A DNA stretch of 64,000 nt from Candidatus Melainabacteria bacterium (GTDB lineage Bacteria > Cyanobacteriota > Vampirovibrionia > Obscuribacterales > Obscuribacteraceae). Shown here piece after piece: positions 46,303 to 53,928 of the stretch. Each line of letters starts with the position of its first letter. Within the stretch, counting starts at the first letter, position 1. The DNA lies in contig JACRFZ010000096.1 in NCBI GenBank assembly GCA_016212515.1, forward strand, positions 164,681 through 228,680, written 5' to 3'. The notes beneath the pieces were generated by a model that was given only the letters and a program-made list of their open reading frames with translations, had not been told where the DNA came from and made no database searches. The position numbers and the translations under genes are program-made.

Positions 46303-47546
46303 TTCCCAGCATCGATATCATGAATGGACGCGCCGTGCAACTTAGGCAGGGCAAAGAATTTGTTCTGGAGAGTGAAGTCAGCCCCCTGGAGTTGGCTCGC
46401 CGCTTCAACCGCTATGGTGAAGTGGCTGTGATTGACCTTGATGCAGCCATGGGTAAGGGCAGTAATTTAGCCTTGATCGAAGAGATTTGCGGTGTAGCCG
46501 ATGTGCGTGTCGGCGGCGGCATCAGAGATAAAGAGACGGCTATGGCTCTCATCAAGGCGGGGGCACAGCGGCTCATCGTCGGTACGAGAGCGGAGCCTGA
46601 ATTTCTCAGCCAACTGCCGGCTGAGAAGGTGATGGTGGCTCTTGATCACCGCATGGAAGTGGTGGTTGATCAGGGCTGGGCTAATTCCACGGGCGAGACC
46701 ATTTGGCAGCGGGCTGAGCGCCTGGCGCCCTACTGTAGCGGATTTCTCGCTACCTTCGTGGAAGACGAGGGTTGCCTGAAAGGTATGAATCTGGATGCCG
46801 TAAAAGCACTTTCACAGAGGCTGAGTGGTCGGCTAACCGTGGCCGGCGGTATCAAAGACACGGCGCAGATAGCTGCGATATCCCGTCTTGGTCTGGATGT
46901 GCAAGTGGGAATGGCTCTCTACAAAGGGTTGGTCGATCCGATTGAAGCGGTGCTGGAGAGTCTCAACTTTAGTGGTGTCAAGAGTGGTGATCAGGAGTTG
47001 ATACCGACCGTGGTGCAAGATCAAGCCGGTCAGGTGCTCATGCTGGCCTATAGTTCGAGAGAGTCTCTGCGGCTGGCACTAACCGAGGGACGGGGCGTTT
47101 ATTTCAGTCGCTCTCGCCAGAGCCTCTGGCGCAAGGGTGAAACTTCCGGTCATGTGCAGGAACTTCTCTCTTGCCGCACCGACTGCGATCGCGATAGCCT
47201 GCTCTTCACCGTCAGGCAGGTGGAAGCGGCCTGTCATAACGACACCTATAGCTGCTTTGCTGGAGCCGGTGCCGACCGGAAATTTTCCCTGGCTGCTCTT
47301 TTTGCCACTCTGGAGAGCCGCAAGGCAGAGGCGACGGAAGGCTCTTATACAGCCAGGTTATTCCAGAACCGTAAGCTCTTGCTCAAGAAAATTATGGAGG
47401 AGGCCTTCGAAGTATCCACTTATGAAGATCGCGCCAATTTGCGCTGGGAAATAGCCGATTTGATCTATTTCTTGAGTGTACTGGCCGTAGACGAGGGGCT
47501 CAATTGGAAAGATATTGAGAATGAACTTGCGGCGCGGCGCCGGTAA
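46296..47546 (+). CDS. hisA: Trifunctional HisA-HisI-HisE fusion
   Basis: 416 residues. About 1-225 HisA isomerase: [14 protein letters not shown] (D7), VRVGGGIRDKETAM, LATFVEDEGCLKGM (D157), TVAGGIKD. About 226-330 HisI cyclohydrolase: VLMLAYSSRESL, VYFSRSRQSLWRKGETSGHV, CRTDCDRDSLL and AACHNDTYSCF metal ligands. About 345-416 HisE pyrophosphatase: YTARLFQNRK, KIMEEAFEVS, LRWEIADLIYFLSVLA. The chain thus covers steps 2, 3 and 4 (phosphoribosyl-ATP to PRFAR). HisIE fusions are common; joining them to HisA is rare in my memory. No internal stop or start separates the parts. Overlaps hisF by 7 bases. Confidence 0.93.
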   Translation: MLVPSIDIMNGRAVQLRQGKEFVLESEVSPLELARRFNRYGEVAVIDLDAAMGKGSNLALIEEICGVADVRVGGGIRDKETAMALIKAGAQRLIVGTRAEPEFLSQLPAEKVMVALDHRMEVVVDQGWANSTGETIWQRAERLAPYCSGFLATFVEDEGCLKGMNLDAVKALSQRLSGRLTVAGGIKDTAQIAAISRLGLDVQVGMALYKGLVDPIEAVLESLNFSGVKSGDQELIPTVVQDQAGQVLMLAYSSRESLRLALTEGRGVYFSRSRQSLWRKGETSGHVQELLSCRTDCDRDSLLFTVRQVEAACHNDTYSCFAGAGADRKFSLAALFATLESRKAEATEGSYTARLFQNRKLLLKKIMEEAFEVSTYEDRANLRWEIADLIYFLSVLAVDEGLNWKDIENELAARRR

Positions 47547-47562
47547 TGCAAAGGAGGAAGTG

Positions 47563-48897
47563 GTGTCTGTGAATCAATTGCCATCGAATAAGCCGGCTTC
47601 AAGTGGGCTACCTATGCCTGTTTTTCATTTTGCGGAGTTTGAGAACCTAGGGGGACTGGCTGAGCAACTGTTTGCTAGAAAAAATGAGAATGCTAGGAAT
47701 AATGCGGTCGCAAGCCGTGTCTCCGCCATTATTAGCGCTGTGCGCGAAGGTGGCGACGCCGCTTTGGAGCGGATCGCCGCGGATTTGAAGGATAGACCGC
47801 CGCGTCGCTTTATGCTCGGCGCAGAGGAAGCAGCCGCCCTTTGCCGCCGACTTCCCCTTTCGAGCAAGGAAGTCATTGCGGCGGCTGCTGGCAATATCAG
47901 TAAGTTTGCCGAGGGCATCATGAACAGCTTGCAGTCGGTTACTGTGGATTACGGGGCTTATCAAGCCGGCTTCGAATTCCGACCGGTTGAGCGTGCCGCT
48001 TGCTATGTGCCGGGAGGGCGTTATCCTCTACCGTCTACGGCCTTGATGACCAGCCTCACGGCTCGCGCTGCCGGCGTCAGAGATATCTGTATCGTTTCGC
48101 CGTTGTTATGTGATGAGGTCTTGTATGCCGGTTATCTAGCCGGGGTGGAGGAGTTTATCGAATTGGGCGGTGCTCAGGCTGTTAGTGCTCTGGCCTTTGG
48201 CACTGCCTCAATTGGTGCTGCCGACGTCATTGTGGGACCAGGTAACGCTTACGTCACCGAAGCCAAGCGACAGTTATTCGGGCAAGTGGGAATGGATACT
48301 CTGGCCGGACCAAGTGAGGTCGTGATCATTGCTGACAGCCAGGCTAAGGCTGAGTGGGTTGCACTGGATCTGTTGGCTCAGGCTGAGCATGATCCTGAGG
48401 CTAGGGTCTACCTGTTCACTGATTGCGCCGATTTTGCCGAGACCGTCAACGAAGCTCTTACTGCTTCACTTAAAGACTTGCATCTACCTGATTTTGTCCC
48501 GGCTGTACTTTCTGAAAGCGCTATCGTGGTGCTTGATTCGCTCCTCTCTTGTGCCAGGCTGAGCAACTTTGTAGCGCCGGAACACCTCGAGTTGCATGTG
48601 CAAGAACCCGAATCGCTCAAGGAGAATCTCACCAGTTATGGTGCGCTTTTTATGGGCTATTATGCGGCTGTACCCTTCGGCGACTATATGGCCGGTCCCA
48701 ATCATACGCTACCCACCAATCGAGCCGCTCGCTATGCCGGTGGGCTCAGTCCGCTGACCTTTTTGCGCGGGCAGAGCTGGATGAAAATTCCCGACCAGGC
48801 ACCAGGGCTGGCCGCCGGCACTGCCGCATTTGCAGGACTGGAAGGTTTGGTTGCCCACAGGCAGGCGGCTCTGGCTCGCCTGAGCGGGGTGAACTGA
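47563..48897 (+). CDS. hisD: Histidinol dehydrogenase
   Basis: 444 residues; last two oxidations, histidinol to histidine with NAD and zinc. CYVPGGRYPLPSTALMTSLT, GGAQAVSALAFGTASIGAAD, IVGPGNAYVTEAKRQLFGQV, MDTLAGPSEVVIIADS, LAQAEHDPEA, FVAPEHLELHV (catalytic Glu-His) and AGPNHTLPTNRAARY. The start is one of the GTG codons at 47563 or 47569, both well placed after AAAGGAGG; the open frame reaches back into hisAIE. Last gene of the operon; convergent with the next, 1 base apart. Confidence 0.95.
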   Translation: MSVNQLPSNKPASSGLPMPVFHFAEFENLGGLAEQLFARKNENARNNAVASRVSAIISAVREGGDAALERIAADLKDRPPRRFMLGAEEAAALCRRLPLSSKEVIAAAAGNISKFAEGIMNSLQSVTVDYGAYQAGFEFRPVERAACYVPGGRYPLPSTALMTSLTARAAGVRDICIVSPLLCDEVLYAGYLAGVEEFIELGGAQAVSALAFGTASIGAADVIVGPGNAYVTEAKRQLFGQVGMDTLAGPSEVVIIADSQAKAEWVALDLLAQAEHDPEARVYLFTDCADFAETVNEALTASLKDLHLPDFVPAVLSESAIVVLDSLLSCARLSNFVAPEHLELHVQEPESLKENLTSYGALFMGYYAAVPFGDYMAGPNHTLPTNRAARYAGGLSPLTFLRGQSWMKIPDQAPGLAAGTAAFAGLEGLVAHRQAALARLSGVN

Positions 48898-48898
48898 G

Positions 48899-49678
48899 TT
48901 AGAGGAAGCCGAGGCTCTTCAGGTCTTGCACCGGTTCTTCGAAAGAACAGGAACCAACCGAGTGCATGAAATCTCTTCTGGCTTCTTTAATCTGTGCTTC
49001 CGTGAGGGTTTGCTCTCGCCAGTGCGCACAATCATCGAAGCGGAAGGCCGTGGCATCGGTTTCCTCTAAGATGGGCACGATATCAATTTCGGTGTGCCAG
49101 GCAAAGGCTGCAGCCATGAGCACGTTGATGAAGCCGTGCAGCACCGCCCGTGGTGAATTCTCTTCGTAGGTGAGAGCTTGCTCTGCTCTTATGGGATGGT
49201 GCAATCCAGCCGTTGCTTTGAAGGGAAGTTTTCTCACGGCACAGCCTTTGATGAAGGCGGCAACCGCCTCCGGTGTCGGTATTGCTTCCGGCTTGAGCCC
49301 GCCAGTGCGAATCTTGGCAAAGAGCTTTGCTTCCTTGATTTTGTCAAGCTGATCGAGATTGGCGAGGCTGACTTCGCAATAGGTGGGGCGACTTGTCTGA
49401 ATTACGGAAGTCGACTCGATTGTGGTGGCACGCGCTTCGTCGCCGTCACAGAGGACCGAGAATTTGCCCTGGCTTTCCCCTGGTAAAGTAGCCAGTTCGG
49501 CAGAGCCCAGGACAAACCAGCGCAACATCCATGCATACTGGCCCGATTGGTAACTGTCGTAGTTTTTCAGGGCCTGTTCGAGCGGTACCTTTGCCGGTGG
49601 GTAGAGACCGGCGTAGTCGATGAAGCCCTCGAGAAGAGCCCGCAATGATGGAGCGACTGTCTTTACTGTCTCTTGCAT
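48899..49678 (-). CDS. Conserved protein of unknown function, TIM-barrel-like
   Basis: 259 residues: LRALLEGFIDYAGLYPPAKV, PLEQALKNYDSYQSGQYAWM, RWFVLGSAELATLP, LFAKIRTGGLKPEAIPTPEA, FKATAGLHHPIRAEQALTYE, HGFINVLMAAAFAW. I recognise this as a recurrent uncharacterised bacterial family whose strands look like a beta-alpha barrel. No signal peptide. ATG 49678 was preferred (GGGAGAG about ten bases upstream) over GTG 49699. No functional clue from its neighbours. Confidence 0.65.
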   Translation of the reverse strand: MQETVKTVAPSLRALLEGFIDYAGLYPPAKVPLEQALKNYDSYQSGQYAWMLRWFVLGSAELATLPGESQGKFSVLCDGDEARATTIESTSVIQTSRPTYCEVSLANLDQLDKIKEAKLFAKIRTGGLKPEAIPTPEAVAAFIKGCAVRKLPFKATAGLHHPIRAEQALTYEENSPRAVLHGFINVLMAAAFAWHTEIDIVPILEETDATAFRFDDCAHWREQTLTEAQIKEARRDFMHSVGSCSFEEPVQDLKSLGFL

Positions 49679-49766
49679 GAATTTTCGACTCTCCCGCACA
49701 CTGGCATAGTTGAATTTTGAGATGTTACCATGTTCCTGTCAGTGGCGCTCCTGTGGGAGAATCCTA

Positions 49767-50456
49767 ATGAGAAGCAATTGTTTTCATGTCTGGTGCGGTC
49801 TTGCCGCCTGCGCAATGCTGTTCGCTTTATCTTTTTGCCCGGTATTATTGCCTGTTGCACCGGCTTTTGCTCAGCCCGGTGCGACGGTGACACTTAAGTC
49901 TGTACCTGCAAAAGATGGAAGCAAGTCCGAAACCGTCACTCTCCATGATAAGAAGACAGGACCGATTGATAACGGCTCCGGCATATTCTATGGAGAGGGG
50001 CACTCTTATGCTTTAAGTGCACCGAGCGGTTGGGTTCTCGATACACAGGCCGGACGTTCTCAGGGGCTGGTGGCCGTCTTTTATCCGCGCGGCTCGTCTT
50101 GGTCGGACAGTCCGGTGGTAATGTATAGCCGCATTGTCAAACGTGACGGGCGCTCTCTTGAGAAAGTGATTCGGGCCGATATCGATTACATGAAGGAGGC
50201 TTCGCCTGAAATCAAAGAGAGTAAACAGGAGCCTATCCCCTATGGTAACCCGTCGAAGCCGGCTCAGCTCAGGTATTTAAGCGCCGATAAGAACGGCAAT
50301 GTTGAAGCTGTTGCTTACATGGAAGAGCCGGACTGGGTTGTCTTCTGTGTTTTGTCCGCGCGAAATCAGGAGCAATTTGAGAAGGCAGTGCCGGCCTTGA
50401 AAGAGCTTGTAAGCTCTTATCACTATTTGACCAATCAAGTGCAGATTCAAAAGTAG
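49767..50456 (+). CDS. Exported protein of unknown function
   Basis: 229 residues with signal peptide (CGLAACAMLFALSFCPVLLP, cleavage near APAFAQ). The mature part (GHSYALSAPSGWVLDTQAGR, GLVAVFYPRGSSWSDSPVVM, YSRIVKRDG..LEKVIRADID, and AVPALKELVSSYHYL) looks like a PsbP/Mog1-like alpha-beta fold, inferred by eye. ATG 49767 follows GGGAGAATCCTA. Single gene, divergent from the barrel protein. Confidence 0.6.
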   Translation: MRSNCFHVWCGLAACAMLFALSFCPVLLPVAPAFAQPGATVTLKSVPAKDGSKSETVTLHDKKTGPIDNGSGIFYGEGHSYALSAPSGWVLDTQAGRSQGLVAVFYPRGSSWSDSPVVMYSRIVKRDGRSLEKVIRADIDYMKEASPEIKESKQEPIPYGNPSKPAQLRYLSADKNGNVEAVAYMEEPDWVVFCVLSARNQEQFEKAVPALKELVSSYHYLTNQVQIQK

Positions 50457-50469
50457 CAGGAAGTTATGC

Positions 50470-51366
50470 TTATTTGTCGATAGGTCCGTGAAGCTTGGGG
50501 GCGGCATCCTTGAGCGCATCTTCATCGGTCCAGCTTGAACTCGGTTGCGGTGCTGCTGTTTCCGTCATTGCCGAGTTACCGGCCGTGCCGGTGCTGCCGG
50601 CCAGGCTGGTGGATGGATCGGCGCGCATGGGTTCAGCCCCCAGAATGTGTCCGACAAAGTTACCCGTGGAATCTACCATTTGTCCGGCGCTATTGACTGA
50701 GACAGTCATCATGCGTCCGGACATTGAGAGTGAGCCTTTGGGTAGAGTAGTCGTATCTTTGTTGACCCGACCTACCAGTCTGCCGGTATCGTCAATAATG
50801 TTTCCTACACCATCTATGGTGACAGCCAGAGTTGAGCCGATTAAATTGGTGAGAGGAGCTGCGGGCGTTGCCGGAGTGGTGCTTAGTTTCTCCGTTGCGC
50901 TCTTGCCGGGTGCTTGGGAATCGGAGCCGCCCATGGCATGACCAACTGCCTTACCGGTAGCAGCGGCAGCGGCCTCCGCCCCGTGGACGGTGCCTTTTAC
51001 TACGGCACCGGTACCCTTAATGACGGCCTCTCCGCCTTTGACAGCCACACCACCGGCGCCTTTGACTACTGCTTCGCCGCCTTTGAACACCGCTTCGCCG
51101 CCCTTGGCGGCGTCTTTTACGACGATCTCGCCGCCTTTTGCCGCTCCTTTAACCACCACTTCCGTGCCCTTGACCGCATCCTTGACGAGAATCTCGGCTC
51201 CCTTAGCCGTTCCCTTCACGACCTTGCCGGTGGCTCCCACCACTCCTTTCACCATGTTTGTGACCGGATTGTCCGTGAGAGTATTATCTGCCCGCACTTC
51301 CGCAGAGGCGAAAGCAAAGAGGGCTAAGCTAACGGGCAAGATGTAGAGGGATTTTGCATTCTTCAT
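50470..51366 (-). CDS. Exported repeat protein (V-K-G-x-x-K-G-G-E)
   Basis: 298 residues. Signal peptide (SLYILPVSLALFAFASAEVR, cleavage near VRADN). Residues about 38-130 are short imperfect repeats: VVKGTAKGAEILVKDAVKG, TEVVVKGAAKGGEIVVKDA and so on, alternating valine-rich strands with Lys-Gly turns. The C-terminal part has two units of the form V.VDG.GNIIDDTGRLVGRV and V.VNSAGQMVDSTGNFVGHI. Structural or surface function is likely; no family recognised. Start supported by GGCGGA. Confidence 0.65.
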   Translation of the reverse strand: MKNAKSLYILPVSLALFAFASAEVRADNTLTDNPVTNMVKGVVGATGKVVKGTAKGAEILVKDAVKGTEVVVKGAAKGGEIVVKDAAKGGEAVFKGGEAVVKGAGGVAVKGGEAVIKGTGAVVKGTVHGAEAAAAATGKAVGHAMGGSDSQAPGKSATEKLSTTPATPAAPLTNLIGSTLAVTIDGVGNIIDDTGRLVGRVNKDTTTLPKGSLSMSGRMMTVSVNSAGQMVDSTGNFVGHILGAEPMRADPSTSLAGSTGTAGNSAMTETAAPQPSSSWTDEDALKDAAPKLHGPIDK

Positions 51367-51518
51367 GATAATTCCGCCATTGGGGTGTTTTGCGGGTCCG
51401 GACAGCTGCTTGAGGTGTCCCTGAGGGGTTCATTTTACAAAGGGAAAGCGCTCCTCGCAAATGATAAGGGTAAGCGAGGCTAGTCAAGTACCTGATTCTT
51501 CTTGCCGGTTGCTTACTG

Positions 51519-52112
51519 CTATTGAGAGAGCGGCGGCATCACCACGTCATCGAGCACATGCAACTCGCCGTTGGAGCAGGGGATATTGGTCACTTTCACC
51601 AGGGCCTTGTCCAGATAGATGTCGTTGCCTTTGCGGCTTACGGTGAGCGAATGTCCTTCCAGGGTCTTCAGCCTGGCGCCGTCTTTCAAGTCCTGGGCAG
51701 TCAGTTTGCCCAGCACAATGTGGTATGAAAGCACCTGCTTAAGCTTTTTCTTATTAGCCCAGAGCAAATCTCTATCCGCCTGAGGAATCCGTTCAAAAGC
51801 CTTGTCGATGGGGGCAAAGAGGGTTATGGGACCTTTCCCTTTCAGGGTATTGTCCAGATCGTAGGCCTGACTCAAGCCGTCCAGTAGCGTGGCAAAGCCA
51901 CCGACTTCGTTATTCTTGAGGGTATTGATGAGGTCCAGGGCGCGGCGCTCGAAACCCTCTTTCGGCTCGTATTCAACTGTTTTGCCGGCCAGGCGCTGTC
52001 GTCCCCGGGAGTCGTCTTTCTCGGCCCTGGCGGGGTTGACTGCAATTAAGCAGAGGGCCGGCAAGAGAGTGGAAATGGCAAGCAGTATGGTCAGGTTCTT
52101 TTGAAGTTTCAT
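51519..52112 (-). CDS. Secreted fasciclin (FAS1) domain protein
   Basis: 197 residues, signal peptide (LTILLAISTLLPALCLIAVN, cleavage near ARAEK). A single FAS1 domain: GFATLLDGLSQAYDLDNTLK, GPITLFAPIDKAFERIP, LKQVLSYHIVLGKLTAQDLK and NGELHVLDDVVMP. This fold mediates extracellular adhesion. GGAAG upstream of the ATG. Single gene. Confidence 0.9.
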   Translation of the reverse strand: MKLQKNLTILLAISTLLPALCLIAVNPARAEKDDSRGRQRLAGKTVEYEPKEGFERRALDLINTLKNNEVGGFATLLDGLSQAYDLDNTLKGKGPITLFAPIDKAFERIPQADRDLLWANKKKLKQVLSYHIVLGKLTAQDLKDGARLKTLEGHSLTVSRKGNDIYLDKALVKVTNIPCSNGELHVLDDVVMPPLSQ

Positions 52113-52184
52113 TTTCGGTGCTTCCTTCGGTTTACGTGCCGGTTGTCTTTGAAGACGCTAGGATAGCCAGCCAGTCTGACTTGG

Positions 52185-52589
52185 TCAACTGTAAGTTAAA
52201 GGAAGCAGGTAGTTTTCCAGGAAGCTAAGATCACTGGGCGCCAACTGCAGTTTCTTCAATTCTTCTACTTTCAGCCAGCGAAGCTGGCAGTGTTCGTGCA
52301 AGACAGGTATACCCTCGACTTCTACATTGACGAAGTCGATTATGAAAGATGACCCGGGGTCATCAGCCGAATAGAGGATGGCGCCTACGTTCAGCACAGT
52401 CAGATTCAACTCTTCCTTAAGCTCCCTGACCGCCGCCGCTCCATGATCCTCGCCTGCTTCCAACTTCCCGCCGGGAAATTCCCAGTAGAGTCCGTGGCGC
52501 TTCTGTTCAGGGCGTTGACAGATCAAGTAGCGTCCGTCTCTTTGCACTACTGCCGCCAGCACTCTTGTTTTTCCCGACGGGGTTCTCAT
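52185..52589 (-). CDS. Nudix hydrolase, MutT-like
   Basis: 134 residues. Nudix box GGKLEAGEDHGAAAVRELKE-EL fits Gx5Ex7REUxEExGU. VVQRDGRYLICQRPEQKRHG and LYWEFPGG resemble MutT/8-oxo-dGTP diphosphatase. It likely clears oxidised nucleotides; other (deoxy)nucleoside triphosphates are possible. The start overlaps the stop of the Sel1-repeat gene (ATGA), placing it as last gene of the metal-ATPase cluster. Confidence 0.88.
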   Translation of the reverse strand: MRTPSGKTRVLAAVVQRDGRYLICQRPEQKRHGLYWEFPGGKLEAGEDHGAAAVRELKEELNLTVLNVGAILYSADDPGSSFIIDFVNVEVEGIPVLHEHCQLRWLKVEELKKLQLAPSDLSFLENYLLPLTYS

Positions 52590-53914
52590 TTCTCTTTGAG
52601 CACCTTCTCTGCCGCTAACTCCGCCTCTTTATGCCTGCGTATCGCTATCTGCCTGTAAAGCGCCGCTGCTTTTTCAAATTCGCCTCGCTTGCGGATTGCA
52701 TCGACTTTCAGGCATTCCGTTTCCGGCAACATTCTTGAGCGACTGGTACCGAGGCTGCTCTTGTCTGCCAGCACAGCTTTCCTGAAGTATTCTGCCGCTT
52801 GCTGGTACTGGTGCTCTTTTATGCAAAAATCGCCGCAAATGATTAGCCCCGTGTATGAGCCATAACCGGCAGCAGTCTGATAGAGTTTCCTAGCCTCAGT
52901 CAGTTCGCCGCGTTTCTCATGCAGTTTAGCCAGGGCTAAGGTGGATGTGAGATCACCCTTGTCTGCAGCCTGTTTGTACCAGATCATGGCTTTATTGTAG
53001 TCGGCTTTCTTCATGTAGTATTCAGCCAGATCTACCTTTGACTGGTCACTTGCCGTGTTGGCTTTTTCCTTTAGAAGTGCTTCGCGATCGCCCTGGAAGT
53101 TGCCGCTGATAATTTGTTGCTCGATGGTCAGGCGGGCTAGTTTGTTCCCCTGGTCTCTGGCCTTCTCCAACCAGTGCCGGGCATCTTCTTTCTTGTCTTT
53201 ACCGAGCCGACCCGAAAGGTAGAGCTTACCTAGATTGTATTGGGCTTCACTATGCCCTTGCCTGGCGGCTTTCTCGTACCATTGAGCCGCTGTCTTGTCA
53301 TGCGCCGGGGTTTCCTGCCTGGCATAAAGCTCGCCTGCTTGAAATTGGGCTTCCGCATCGCCGGTAGTGGCGCTGGTGAGCAGCTTTTCGGGAACGGCAA
53401 CCACTGCGCTCTCCCGTTTGGGTGGCGCCGCGCTTCCCGCGATGGGAGGATGATAACCCAGAAGAAAGCTACAGTCTTGGTTCGCTTCGTCATTGTAGAG
53501 AAGGACGAAATCAAAGGGCATTTTCTCGTTTCTGAGATCGGTGCCCCGATACATTTTTACTGTTTCGGCTGGATTTGCATAGCTTTTTTGCAGGGTTGGA
53601 ACCAGTTCGGTCAGGGCTCTTTCTTCCGGTGTCAATTCATTCACTGCTTGCAGATGCAGGTCTTTCACCGTCTGAGCGACGCCGCTTTTGTCCATCTTGC
53701 AAATGAAGCTTCCGAATTCACCAATTTCGTATACCGGGTTGTCGTTGACTTGGTGCACAGCCTTTAATAGCCTTTCAAAGGCTCGCGCCTTCTCGTAAAA
53801 ACTGCCTTTCTCGTAGAGATCAACGGGCGCGGTTGTGTTGCTGCTATTGTACAGTCCGACCACAATGGCGATCACGATGCCCATTATGACGATGACGGGA
53901 ATGGCAACTTTCAT
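52586..53914 (-). CDS. Membrane-anchored Sel1-like repeat protein
   Basis: 442 residues. N-terminal membrane helix (VAIPVIVIMGIVIAIVVGLY) followed by an unassigned region and Sel1/TPR repeats from about 180: AEAQFQAGELYARQE, WYEKAARQGHSEAQYNLGKL, WLEKARDQGNKLARL, WYKQAADKGDLTSTLALAKL, YFRKAVLADKS. Scaffold for protein-protein contacts in the membrane or periplasm. It lies 14 bases after the metal ATPase gene and overlaps the Nudix gene. Confidence 0.8.
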   Translation of the reverse strand: MKVAIPVIVIMGIVIAIVVGLYNSSNTTAPVDLYEKGSFYEKARAFERLLKAVHQVNDNPVYEIGEFGSFICKMDKSGVAQTVKDLHLQAVNELTPEERALTELVPTLQKSYANPAETVKMYRGTDLRNEKMPFDFVLLYNDEANQDCSFLLGYHPPIAGSAAPPKRESAVVAVPEKLLTSATTGDAEAQFQAGELYARQETPAHDKTAAQWYEKAARQGHSEAQYNLGKLYLSGRLGKDKKEDARHWLEKARDQGNKLARLTIEQQIISGNFQGDREALLKEKANTASDQSKVDLAEYYMKKADYNKAMIWYKQAADKGDLTSTLALAKLHEKRGELTEARKLYQTAAGYGSYTGLIICGDFCIKEHQYQQAAEYFRKAVLADKSSLGTSRSRMLPETECLKVDAIRKRGEFEKAAALYRQIAIRRHKEAELAAEKVLKEK

Positions 53915-53928
53915 GAGCGTCCTGTCAA

